Shown here: piece after piece, positions 44,718 to 52,874 of the stretch
How positions within the stretch are numbered: position 1 is the first letter of the stretch
How the letters are laid out: the number at the start of each line of letters is the position of its first letter
NCBI GenBank assembly: GCA_024635765.1
Contig: JAGXIE010000153.1
Span: 1-60,860 of the forward strand
Source of the DNA: Flavobacteriaceae bacterium
GTDB lineage: Bacteria > Bacteroidota > Bacteroidia > Flavobacteriales > Flavobacteriaceae
DNA length: 60,860 nucleotides
Direction: 5' to 3'
Position numbers and translations under genes: made by a program
Notes under the pieces: model-generated
Database searches by the model: none
The model's input: only the letters and a program-made list of their open reading frames with translations
What the model was told of the DNA's origin: nothing

Positions 44718-46109
44718 ATGAAGAATCTTATACCTCTATTGCTACTTCTCGTAGCTTGTAATGCGTCAAAGCAACAAATAAATGTCAGTCAATCAGATTT
44801 GGCGATTACCAACATTACCCTAATCGATGGTACAGGAAGCGAAGCGCAAGAAAATATGACAATTTTTATTAAGGATGGGAGAATTTTAAATATAGGAAGA
44901 TCGGAAGATATAAAAGCAGACTCTATCATTGATGGTTCAGGAAAATATCTGATTCCCGGATTATTTGAATCTCATTTTCACTTTCCTCATGAACGAAAAC
45001 GAGACCTACGTCAGCTCATCCACTTTGGTGTGACGTCTGTTTTTAACACAGGGAGTTCGCACACTAGTTATGATATGATGAAGGAATTGATTCGTCTGGA
45101 GCAGACAGACAGTATTGTATCTCCGCACATTTTTTACACCAGTTATTACGTAACCATTCCCGGGGCACAAACAGCCAAAAACATCGCTAGTGATACCGGA
45201 ATTTTGACAGGGAACATAAAGATAAAAGAAGATTCAAATATCTACCTTATTAAGTCTGAAGATGATATACCAGACTTCGTAAGTGAGGCCAAAAATGGTG
45301 GGGCATCTGCCATGAAATTAACCATTGAAGATGGTCCTGCTCCACCTATTGTAGACAGGATTTCGCAGGAATATGTAGATAGGATAGTCGATGAAGCGCA
45401 CAAACAGAACCTGAAAGTTTTTGCCCATATCAGTGATACGGTAGAGCTGAAAATGGGCCTTCTGGCTGGAGTGGATGGCTTTGTCCATAGCATAACTTCC
45501 AAAGACTGGTGGGGGGCTTCTCATCAGGGTCTGGTTAAGCAAATGGTGGCCGATTCCATTCCTATGGTAACAACCAACATGATTATAAAATCAGGTTTTT
45601 ATCCATTTAATCCTCAATGGAGAAAGTCAGAAGAATGGCAGGTGTACGAGGAAGATCAGATTACTGATATCGAAGAATTTGAACCGGTATTCAAAAAATC
45701 TGTCGAGCCAATGCTAAAGCACTACTTGGGATTAAAAGATTTCAACATTAAACAGCTCAAGCCTTATATGGAAAATTTTAAGCGCCTAAAAGATTTGGGT
45801 GTGCTTGTAGTTGCTGGTAGTGATGTTGGAGCACTTGCATACATATTACCAGGTCACAGCCTCCACGAGGAGCTGCAATTACTTCAATTGGGAGGCATGC
45901 AACCAACTGAAATCATACAATGTGCCACCTTAAATGCTGCCAAAATGTTGGAGGTCGATGCTGATTACGGCTCTATTGAAAAAGGTAAAGTAGCCGATAT
46001 GATTTTGTTGGATAAAAATCCTCTGGAGGATATTTCGAATACGCTATCAATCAATACGGTTTTTAAGCGGGGTAAAAAACAGCCTAGAATTAAAATTTCA
46101 AAAAAATGA
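44718..46109 (+). CDS. Amidohydrolase-1-type lipoprotein, copy 2
   Basis: 463 residues, a tandem paralogue of 43336-44715 (same ITNxTLIDGTGSEAQEN start and PLEDIxNTLxINTV end). Lipobox LLLLVACNAS. Metal ligands conserved: SHFHFP, AMKLTIEDGP, FAHISD, FVHSIT, VAGSDVGA. Divergence in the middle of the barrel (insert INLREDS region and GFYPFNPQWRKSEEW) suggests a different substrate from copy 1. The stop overlaps the start of the deiminase gene (ATGA), indicating one operon. Confidence 0.9.
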   Translation: MKNLIPLLLLLVACNASKQQINVSQSDLAITNITLIDGTGSEAQENMTIFIKDGRILNIGRSEDIKADSIIDGSGKYLIPGLFESHFHFPHERKRDLRQLIHFGVTSVFNTGSSHTSYDMMKELIRLEQTDSIVSPHIFYTSYYVTIPGAQTAKNIASDTGILTGNIKIKEDSNIYLIKSEDDIPDFVSEAKNGGASAMKLTIEDGPAPPIVDRISQEYVDRIVDEAHKQNLKVFAHISDTVELKMGLLAGVDGFVHSITSKDWWGASHQGLVKQMVADSIPMVTTNMIIKSGFYPFNPQWRKSEEWQVYEEDQITDIEEFEPVFKKSVEPMLKHYLGLKDFNIKQLKPYMENFKRLKDLGVLVVAGSDVGALAYILPGHSLHEELQLLQLGGMQPTEIIQCATLNAAKMLEVDADYGSIEKGKVADMILLDKNPLEDISNTLSINTVFKRGKKQPRIKISKK

Positions 46110-47362
46110 AAACGCACACACTCTTACCTCTAATTTTAATCTTTTGCTATTCATGCCAAAATAATAAAAGCGAAAAGCAAATTTCTAAAATTGATATTGA
46201 CCACTTCGAATACCCACCAGAATGGGAACCACATCAAGCGGTTTGGATTGATATCAACGACTATTGGTATAATGCCGAAGCTCAAATCTCCGCACGATTG
46301 GAGATTGTGAAAGCTTTACAAAATCATGTTCCTGTAAAGATTCTTACGACTACCGATTCTTTGACCCACGCATTGAAAACCAGATTGGCCGCCATGCAGG
46401 TAGATACTAATAAAATCACTTTTATTCAGAATCGACTCCCAAATAATTTCATGAGAGACACCGGCCCAATTTTTTTGAGTAATGGTGAGCAATTGAAAAT
46501 GGCCAACTTTAATTGGAAATGCTTTAATAAATGGTGTGACGAAACAGATAACCAGAGAGGCACAATTGACGATAGTATTGCGGGCAAATTTCAATATAAG
46601 GTTAAGAATAGCAAGATAAACTATGAAGGAGGTGGCATAGACGTGAATTCCAATACCGCCATTGCCATAAAACAATATGCTATGGAACAAAACGAAAATC
46701 AGCTGACACTGGAGGAAATAGAGAAAGAAATTTTGACACTGTATGGCAAAGAGAACATGATTTGGTTGGAGGGTATTCCGCTAATAGAACGCAACGGACT
46801 AAAAATCGACAATTACTTCGGTCAAGGAGCCGATGGCCATATAGATGCGCTGGTACGTTTTGTTAACGACAGCACTTTACTTGTAACGACCATTTCGGAC
46901 GAAGACAAAGATAAATCACCCATCCAAAAGCATGATTACGATATTTTTCAAGGCTACCTAAAACAACTTAAAAGTTTAAAAAGACCTAATGGTCAGGGAT
47001 ATCATATTATTGAAATCCCGTCTCCAGACGTGAGTTTACATACCTATGCCTATACTGCAAAATATGTTCAAGGCCTTTTAGAGCAATATGAAGTTGCTGA
47101 TAAGTTTCAGCCAAATGACACTATTAAGATGGTACCTATCATCGGGTACGCCAACTTTTTGATTACCAACGGTGCTGTTTTGGTTTCTGAATACTGGGAA
47201 GACGGTATGCCTGATACTGAAAGACGAAAGGACGTTGCAATGAAAGATATCTTACAAACATATTTCCCTGACCGAGAAATTATTGGCATCAAAGCAAAGC
47301 GCATCAACTGGGATGGTGGTGGCATACACTGTTCTACACAACAAGAACCAAAACTTAAATAA
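46106..47362 (+). CDS. Agmatine deiminase/peptidylarginine deiminase-like lipoprotein
   Basis: 418 residues. Lipobox IFCYSCQNN. PAD_porph fold: PPEWEPHQAVWIDI, RDTGPIF, NYEGGGIDVN, ADGHIDALVRF with the catalytic His, and the C-terminal nucleophile Cys in GGGIHCSTQQ. The family hydrolyses guanidinium groups (agmatine to N-carbamoylputrescine, or protein arginine to citrulline). The usual W-x-x-WP after the first motif is replaced by WIDINDYW, so the substrate pocket differs. Location as an envelope lipoprotein, not cytoplasmic, is notable. It overlaps the upstream amidohydrolase gene by ATGA. Confidence 0.9.
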   Translation: MKTHTLLPLILIFCYSCQNNKSEKQISKIDIDHFEYPPEWEPHQAVWIDINDYWYNAEAQISARLEIVKALQNHVPVKILTTTDSLTHALKTRLAAMQVDTNKITFIQNRLPNNFMRDTGPIFLSNGEQLKMANFNWKCFNKWCDETDNQRGTIDDSIAGKFQYKVKNSKINYEGGGIDVNSNTAIAIKQYAMEQNENQLTLEEIEKEILTLYGKENMIWLEGIPLIERNGLKIDNYFGQGADGHIDALVRFVNDSTLLVTTISDEDKDKSPIQKHDYDIFQGYLKQLKSLKRPNGQGYHIIEIPSPDVSLHTYAYTAKYVQGLLEQYEVADKFQPNDTIKMVPIIGYANFLITNGAVLVSEYWEDGMPDTERRKDVAMKDILQTYFPDREIIGIKAKRINWDGGGIHCSTQQEPKLK

Positions 47363-47402
47363 GGTTAAATTCCATAACAAATTCTAAATAAAAATAAATA
47401 TT

Positions 47403-47978
47403 ATGAAATCTTCTAAAAAAAAATCCACAACTATTGACCGAATGCTATTAACACTTTGTGTATTAGTTACATTTTTTCTGTTATTGTCGTGCAACAATGA
47501 AAAAAAGGAAACACCGCATGATACTCGGATTGAGAGTACTAACAATGCTGTTAAACACGCGAGTAAAACTGCTGACGAGATTTTAGCACAGGAAAAAGCA
47601 TGGGCCGCAGCACTTATTGCAGGCAATCTCGATACCGTTACTGATCTCAATACGGTTGCTTCCATCATGCATCGTGACTTTCGGCTGAAGGGATACATTG
47701 GCGATCAACTACCTATAAGTAAGGACATGTACCTCGGGATGAAGGGAATGAGCGCCACGGTGGCAGAGGTGACCTCTGTAAAAATCGTAGAGGAAATGGG
47801 TTCAATAGCTGTTGCACGTGTTACGTGGACAATGGATTGGGCGCGGGATGGCGTCAAACTGCCACCTTATTGGGATATGATTGACACTTGGATAAAACGT
47901 GAGGACGGCACATGGCAGGTTCTTTCACGGATAAGCAAGCCTGCTGAAAAACCCTATGATGCTGACCAGCAAAACTGA
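47403..47978 (+). CDS. NTF2-like lipoprotein (paralogue B)
   Basis: 191 residues. Longer N-terminus than paralogue A, with a hydrophobic stretch ending in the lipobox FFLLLSCNNE. From the KTADEILAQEKAW segment to the end it is almost identical at DNA level to 39411-39914, including many silent sites, while the signal peptides are unrelated. This points to recent duplication or gene conversion of the mature domain. Last residues DADQQN. Same uncertain role as A. Confidence 0.8.
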   Translation: MKSSKKKSTTIDRMLLTLCVLVTFFLLLSCNNEKKETPHDTRIESTNNAVKHASKTADEILAQEKAWAAALIAGNLDTVTDLNTVASIMHRDFRLKGYIGDQLPISKDMYLGMKGMSATVAEVTSVKIVEEMGSIAVARVTWTMDWARDGVKLPPYWDMIDTWIKREDGTWQVLSRISKPAEKPYDADQQN

Positions 47979-48015
47979 ATTGGAAACAAGTAAATCAAGA
48001 TAAATAAGAATCACC

Positions 48016-48828
48016 ATGAAAAAATTCATCACATTAATATTTACAATTTTACCACTATTTTTCTTTTCCCAAAAAATAAAGAAAGTGGACAGTTTACCAA
48101 CCCAAGAGCTTTTACAGGTTGCACACAGTTGGATTGAGGCCTGGAATGGAAAGATTGATAAAGAAAAAATGCTGGATTTGCATCATCCAGATTTGCAATA
48201 TTATTGGCGAGGGACACCAATGGACTACAATAAATTTGATTATGCGCTGGAATATTATATCATTCCAAGCTCAAATTATGATTTGATATTATATAACCCA
48301 GTTGTAACAATCATTGATAATGATGCAGGAGTAGTTTCATTTAACTGGAAGGATAAAAATGAAACCGAACCGCCATCAGCCATTAGTCTAACTGTAAAAA
48401 AAACCAACAGTAAATGGAAGATAATCAACATCCATGAATCCCTGGTCAGACCAATGCCACCAAATGATTTCGAAAGTCAGTTCAACAACATTTCAAAAAA
48501 ATATCAAGATGATTATATGAACGCTCGCTGTGGTGAGCTAATGCCCCTTTTGAGTGAAGACCTAATCATTTTCGAAAACGGAGAAAAATGGCCATATAAA
48601 AAGGTAAAGGAGTTCTGTCCACACCTACCCGTAAAACCTGTAATCGCAACAGAAAGATCCTACAAAATTTTGGGTGATGATTTAGTCTATGAATTCGTGA
48701 GCCAGATGTACAAAAGTAATTCTGGTAACACTATCAATGAAACCCAAGCCAGGATTTGGAAGTATAATGAATTTAATTGGAAAATTATAAATTGTGATAT
48801 TTCACGATATTGGATACAAAATGAATAA
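48016..48828 (+). CDS. Exported protein with two tandem NTF2-like domains
   Basis: 270 residues, signal peptide MKKFITLIFTILPLFFFSQ. Domain 1 (about 30-150): LLQVAHSWIEAWNGKIDKEKMLDLHHPDLQYYWRG to SKWKIINIHESL. Domain 2 (about 158-268): ISKKYQDDYMNARCGELMPLLSEDLIIFENG to FNWKIINCDISRYW. Each ends in the W-K-I-I-N motif typical of SnoaL/DUF4440 domains. Tandem fusion suggests a dimer-in-one-chain; no catalytic assignment. Confidence 0.72.
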   Translation: MKKFITLIFTILPLFFFSQKIKKVDSLPTQELLQVAHSWIEAWNGKIDKEKMLDLHHPDLQYYWRGTPMDYNKFDYALEYYIIPSSNYDLILYNPVVTIIDNDAGVVSFNWKDKNETEPPSAISLTVKKTNSKWKIINIHESLVRPMPPNDFESQFNNISKKYQDDYMNARCGELMPLLSEDLIIFENGEKWPYKKVKEFCPHLPVKPVIATERSYKILGDDLVYEFVSQMYKSNSGNTINETQARIWKYNEFNWKIINCDISRYWIQNE

Positions 48829-48846
48829 ACGCTAAAACACAACACT

Positions 48847-49794
48847 ATGAAATCATTAATCACAACAATTGCATTGGCACTAGTCACTTTGAGCTATAGC
48901 CAAACTAATGACACTTCTAATGGCTCAAGTCATTATCAAGGCCCAATTATAGACATGCATTTGCATGCCTTTACAACGGACAATGCTGACTTTTTTGGGA
49001 TTCCGCATCCACCAACCTTAAGGGGAGAATCATTTATGGCCGTTTCTTCTCCCGAAGAACAAAGAGACAGCACACTTGCTATGCTCAAAAGAAACAATAT
49101 TGTTCTTGCGGTAGTAGAAAATGGACAACTTTGGGAGGACACTTATCCTGTACGCATATTAAATGGACGAACCGATTTATCCATTGAACAATTGAGAGCG
49201 CTACATTCTAAAGGCAAGCTTGATGTTATTGCAGAAATGGCACATTTTTATGCAGGGATTACAGCCGATGATGAATCCTTGGACCCCTATTTTGCCCTTG
49301 CCGATGAGTTAGGAATTCCTATAGGTGTCCATGTTTTGCCAGGTGGTCCCAATAATGGGATACATGTCATTCCACAAATGCTCGGAGGTATGAGGGCAAA
49401 AAATGCCTCTCCGTTGCAGCTGGAACCAATCTTAATCAAATATCCAAAAATTAAAATGTACATCATGCACGGTGGTTGGCCCTATATTGAAGATGTAAAA
49501 GCTTTAATGTACATGCATTCTAATTTGTACGTAGATATCGCTGTATTGAATTGGGTCTTACCAAAGCAAGAATGCTATAATTACATCAAAAGTTTAATGG
49601 ATGCTGGATTTGGAGACCGCATTATGTATGGCACAGACCAGATGTCCTGGCCACAGGTTATCGAAATAGGAATTGAAACAATTCAATCGGCTCAATTTCT
49701 TTCTAAAGAACAGAAAGCAGATATTTTTTATAACAACGCTGCGGAGTTTTTAGGGTTAAGCGAAGAAGAGATCAAAAAACACCATAAGCGATGA
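48847..49794 (+). CDS. Exported amidohydrolase-2 family enzyme, second copy
   Basis: 315 residues. Signal peptide MKSLITTIALALVTLSYSQ. Metal ligands of Amidohydro_2: DMHLHAF, IAEMAHFYAGI (position of GE replaced by AE), IGVHVLPGG, YIMHGGWPYIED, MYGTDQMSWP; end motif IFYNNAAEFLGLSEEE. It shares SYQGPIIDMHLHA with 40080-41075 (TGPIIDMHLHA) but is otherwise well diverged, so the two are old paralogues. Last gene of the cluster; no terminator was found after it. Confidence 0.87.
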   Translation: MKSLITTIALALVTLSYSQTNDTSNGSSHYQGPIIDMHLHAFTTDNADFFGIPHPPTLRGESFMAVSSPEEQRDSTLAMLKRNNIVLAVVENGQLWEDTYPVRILNGRTDLSIEQLRALHSKGKLDVIAEMAHFYAGITADDESLDPYFALADELGIPIGVHVLPGGPNNGIHVIPQMLGGMRAKNASPLQLEPILIKYPKIKMYIMHGGWPYIEDVKALMYMHSNLYVDIAVLNWVLPKQECYNYIKSLMDAGFGDRIMYGTDQMSWPQVIEIGIETIQSAQFLSKEQKADIFYNNAAEFLGLSEEEIKKHHKR

Positions 49795-49844
49795 AGCGAA
49801 TCATCTATTTATTAATTTTTAGTACAACCGATTTATAAACTTAA

Positions 49845-50092
49845 TTTATTGAACCAAACGGTACACTTGGCGAGAAAATTGAAATTAATTTACCGTCGTT
49901 AACTGAATGTTCGTTAAGAGACATACAATAAGTGAAATCGAAATAGTAAAATGCATCTCAAAAGGGAAACTAAACAGAGCGATTTCAGAAACATTGAAGA
50001 TTAGCGAAGATACTTTGAAAAATTATCTTGATAATATTTATACGAAATTTAGCTTTAAGAATTCCATTGAGTGGGTCAACAGGAGTATTTAA
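49845..50092 (+). pseudogene. Frameshifted LuxR-family response regulator fragment
   Basis: One frame reads FIEPNGTLGEKIEINLPSLTE (49845-49907). Continuing in another frame from about 49910 gives ISEIEIVKCISKGKLNRAIS, then ETLKISEDTLKNYLDNIY and a NSIEWVN end with a stop. Together they match the linker and DNA-binding HTH of LuxR/NarL regulators (LTxxExEIVxxISxGxxNxxIxxxLxISExTxKNxxxNIYxK). The join needs a frameshift and everything upstream is missing. The intact 61-codon piece at 49907-50092 could still be translated as a free HTH domain. The remaining gap to 50421 holds no recognised gene. Confidence 0.65.
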
Positions 50093-50421
50093 AGTGCCCA
50101 TTTGAAAAAATACATACAGGTATTTGTAAATATTCTATGAGTTAAATAAAGATGTTATTTGCTTCTTTCAAACCTACAAACAAATGACAAGACCGACGTG
50201 GCCAAGATCATTCCAGGTTCAAGTCAAAATCCTCGTAAAATGATGAAGTCTCACCAATAGACTCATTTCTGAATGCATGTAATAAGACTATTGATATTTC
50301 TCAAATCAATGATTCATAATAAACTGCAGCCTTAATTATCAAAATCACCTTTTTTTAAGCACTTATTTGAAAATCCCCATTATTTCCTTATTTTGCGATG
50401 TTAGATATTTACTGAACTCCA

Positions 50422-52194
50422 ATGACAGACGTTACCAGACTTTTTGATTTTCCACACTACCAATTAAAACACAAACCGAGTGATTCGGCTTTAGTTACAA
50501 AACACGACGGCAAATGGGTCAAAACGCCCACTCAAGAATATGTGAATAATGCCAATGCCATTAGTCGTGCATTATTGCGAATGGGTATTCAGAAAAATGA
50601 TAAAATAGCTGTCATTTCTTCCACAAACAGAACTGAATGGAACTTTATGGACATTGGGGTTCTTCAAACTGGAGCGCAAAATATCCCAATCTATCCAACG
50701 ATTTCGGCCGAAGATTATGAATACGTTCTTAATCACAGTGAATCCATTTACTGTTTTGTCTCAGATGAAGACGTATTGGCGAAAGTTAGAAAAGTTCAAG
50801 GCAACACCAAGGTTAAGGAGATTTATTCTTTCGATCATATCAAAGGTTGTAAGCATTATTCCGAACTCTTTGAACTGGGAAAAGACGATAGTAACCAACA
50901 AGAAGTTGAGGCTAGAAAAGACTCTGTACAGCCAGATGATTTGGCAACCATCATCTATACATCTGGGACTACCGGTAAACCAAAAGGCGTAATGCTCTCG
51001 CATTGGAACATAACCAGTAATTCATTAGATAGCATTCCAAGATTGCCTCTAACTGAAGGTGAAACACGTGTTTTGAGCTTCCTTCCTATCTGTCACATTT
51101 TTGAACGTGTACTGATTTATATTTACCAATATGCAGGAGTGAGCATTTATTTTGCTCAAGGTATGGATAAGATTGCTGACAACGCCAAAGAAATTAAGCC
51201 TAACCTCATGAGCGTTGTTCCTAGGTTATTGGAAAAAGTATATGATAAAATTTACGCGAAGGGAGAGGAGCTAACGGGTATCAAGAAAATCCTTTTCTTT
51301 TGGGCTGTAGGACTTGGTGAAAAATGGGAACCTTATGGAAAAAATGGCTGGTGGTACGAATTTCAATTAAGTATAGCAAGGAAATTAATATTTAGCAAAT
51401 GGAAAGAAGCCCTTGGTGGCAGTTTACATACGATGGTTTCTGGGAGCGCAGCTTTGCAGCCAAGACTAACGCGTATATTTTGTGCGGCAGGAATGCAAGT
51501 TATGGAAGGTTATGGTCTTACCGAAACCTCTCCAGTTGTATCCGTAGGCATGTACAAAAACCATCATTTTAAAGTTGGGACTGTTGGTAAACCTATCGCA
51601 AACGTTGAAGTTAAAATAGCTGAAGATGGTGAAATCCTAATCAAAGGCCCCAATGTAATGTTGGGCTACTACAAAGACCCAGAAAAAACAGAAAGTGTCA
51701 TGACGGGTGATTTTTTTCATACAGGTGATAAAGGCGAGATCGATGAAGATGGCTTTCTAAAAATCACCGGTCGTAAAAAAGAAATGTTTAAAACCTCCGG
51801 CGGAAAATATGTGATCCCTACCCTTCTTGAAAATGAACTAAAACAATCTCGATTTATTGAGCAAGTGATGGTCGTTGGTGAAGGCGAAAAAATGCCTGCA
51901 GCAATTATACAGCCCAATTTTGAATTTATAAAAGATTGGATTCAACACAAAAACAAAAATATTGGTTCTTCAAATGACGAAATTGCTAACTCACAAGAAA
52001 TTGTCGACCGTATTCAAAAAGAAGTTGATAAATGTAACAAACATTTCGGTAACTGGGAACAAATCAAGCGTTTTGAATTGACATCCGATGTTTGGGGTGT
52101 TGATGACGGGCAACTCACTCCTACGATGAAAATGAAACGAGATGTCATAAAAAAAATGTATCAAAATCTTTACGACAAAATTTATAATCTTTAA
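50422..52194 (+). CDS. Long-chain acyl-CoA synthetase (AMP-forming)
   Basis: 590 residues. ANL superfamily motifs: TIIYTSGTTGKPKG (P-loop, about 177-190), EGYGLTETSPV (A5), FFHTGDKGEIDEDGFLKITGRKKE (A7/A8 hinge) and the C-terminal TPTMKMKRDVI segment, with the catalytic Lys. It activates fatty acids to acyl-CoA, feeding the beta-oxidation operon downstream. Size and the long SxxxHIFERVLIYIYQYAG insert agree with the FadD15/ACSL-like group. It has no signal peptide and is likely membrane-associated. It is separated from the fad operon by a small membrane protein and a terminator. Confidence 0.93.
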   Translation: MTDVTRLFDFPHYQLKHKPSDSALVTKHDGKWVKTPTQEYVNNANAISRALLRMGIQKNDKIAVISSTNRTEWNFMDIGVLQTGAQNIPIYPTISAEDYEYVLNHSESIYCFVSDEDVLAKVRKVQGNTKVKEIYSFDHIKGCKHYSELFELGKDDSNQQEVEARKDSVQPDDLATIIYTSGTTGKPKGVMLSHWNITSNSLDSIPRLPLTEGETRVLSFLPICHIFERVLIYIYQYAGVSIYFAQGMDKIADNAKEIKPNLMSVVPRLLEKVYDKIYAKGEELTGIKKILFFWAVGLGEKWEPYGKNGWWYEFQLSIARKLIFSKWKEALGGSLHTMVSGSAALQPRLTRIFCAAGMQVMEGYGLTETSPVVSVGMYKNHHFKVGTVGKPIANVEVKIAEDGEILIKGPNVMLGYYKDPEKTESVMTGDFFHTGDKGEIDEDGFLKITGRKKEMFKTSGGKYVIPTLLENELKQSRFIEQVMVVGEGEKMPAAIIQPNFEFIKDWIQHKNKNIGSSNDEIANSQEIVDRIQKEVDKCNKHFGNWEQIKRFELTSDVWGVDDGQLTPTMKMKRDVIKKMYQNLYDKIYNL

Positions 52195-52345
52195 ATTTTT
52201 TATCAGTAAATCACAACTTCCATATTCATTATTATATAATAAAAGACTATTAAATATGATGTATTCTTATTTTTTAGGTATTTATGCTATTTTATTCTCG
52301 TTTTTTTAATACATTTAACGATACTAACTAATAAAATCAAACCAC

Positions 52346-52738
52346 ATGAAAACAAAAAATTTTTTGGTGGCTGGTCTTAGTGGAGGAATCGCTGATTTCT
52401 TTTTGGGCTGGCTTTTTTACGGAATTATTTTCAAGGATGTTTTTCCACAACCAGAGGAAAGCATTATTACAATGCTTTTTATCTTTTTGGGTTGTATTAC
52501 ATTTGGATTATTTTTAGCCTATATTTATATTAAATGGGCACAAATAGCTACTGCAGTAACCGGAGCAAAAGCTGGAGCCATTCTTGGGCTAATGATGGCC
52601 CTCTATTATAATTTTTTCGGTATGGCTATGAATTCCGAAGCAACATTGCAAATGGCTGCATTGGATGTCGGTATTGGAATCGTCATGACTGCCATAATCG
52701 GAGCTATCATTGGAGCTGTTAATGGCAAATTAGGATAA
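52346..52738 (+). CDS. Small four-helix membrane protein
   Basis: 130 residues with four hydrophobic helices (about 5-28, 38-62, 68-90, 102-127), Gly/Ala-rich (GLSGGIADFFLGW, GAKAGAILGLMMALYYN, AIIGAIIGAVNGKLG). The pattern resembles DUF1761-like proteins, but I am not certain. It is monocistronic, with a strong terminator at 52764-52792. Relation to fatty-acid metabolism is only positional. Confidence 0.65.
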   Translation: MKTKNFLVAGLSGGIADFFLGWLFYGIIFKDVFPQPEESIITMLFIFLGCITFGLFLAYIYIKWAQIATAVTGAKAGAILGLMMALYYNFFGMAMNSEATLQMAALDVGIGIVMTAIIGAIIGAVNGKLG

Positions 52739-52763
52739 AACCAATTGATATATTTCACTTATA

Positions 52764-52792
52764 AACCACCTGAAATCAGGTGGTTTTTTTTT
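52764..52792 (+). terminator. Rho-independent terminator
   Basis: ACCACCTGA-AA-TCAGGTGGT stem (52765-52784 region) plus nine T residues; separates the small membrane protein from the MarR-fad operon. Confidence 0.9.
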
Positions 52793-52815
52793 AATTAATT
52801 TTTTATAATATTTTC

Positions 52816-52855
52816 AAAATTTATTATGCACGCATAATAAATTTTTGTATATTTG
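52816..52855 (+). promoter_or_regulatory. MarR operator (perfect 14-bp inverted repeat) overlapping the fad promoter
   Basis: Left arm AAAATTTATTATGC (52816-52829), 2-bp spacer AC, right arm GCATAATAAATTTT (52832-52845): a perfect 30-bp dyad centred on ATGCACGCAT. The -7 box TATATTTG (52848-52855) follows immediately, and the expected -33 position (52825-52828, TATG) lies inside the dyad. A bound MarR dimer would block the promoter. The marR ATG is at 52875. Confidence 0.85.
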
Positions 52856-52874
52856 AAATTACTAAAAACATCCA

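Noticed and set aside
50315-50323. CATAATAAA upstream of the acyl-CoA synthetase gene, like a half-site of the MarR operator
   Set aside because: Only 9 AT-rich bases match and the second arm is missing; expected by chance.
50100-50421. Short open stretch reading NDKTDVAKIIPGSSQNP... with a stop near 50262, and a GGTTCAAGTC string that looks like a tRNA T-loop
   Set aside because: The stretch lacks a start codon, upstream continuation or a family I recognise. The T-loop string has no matching stem, acceptor or anticodon arm, so no tRNA is called.
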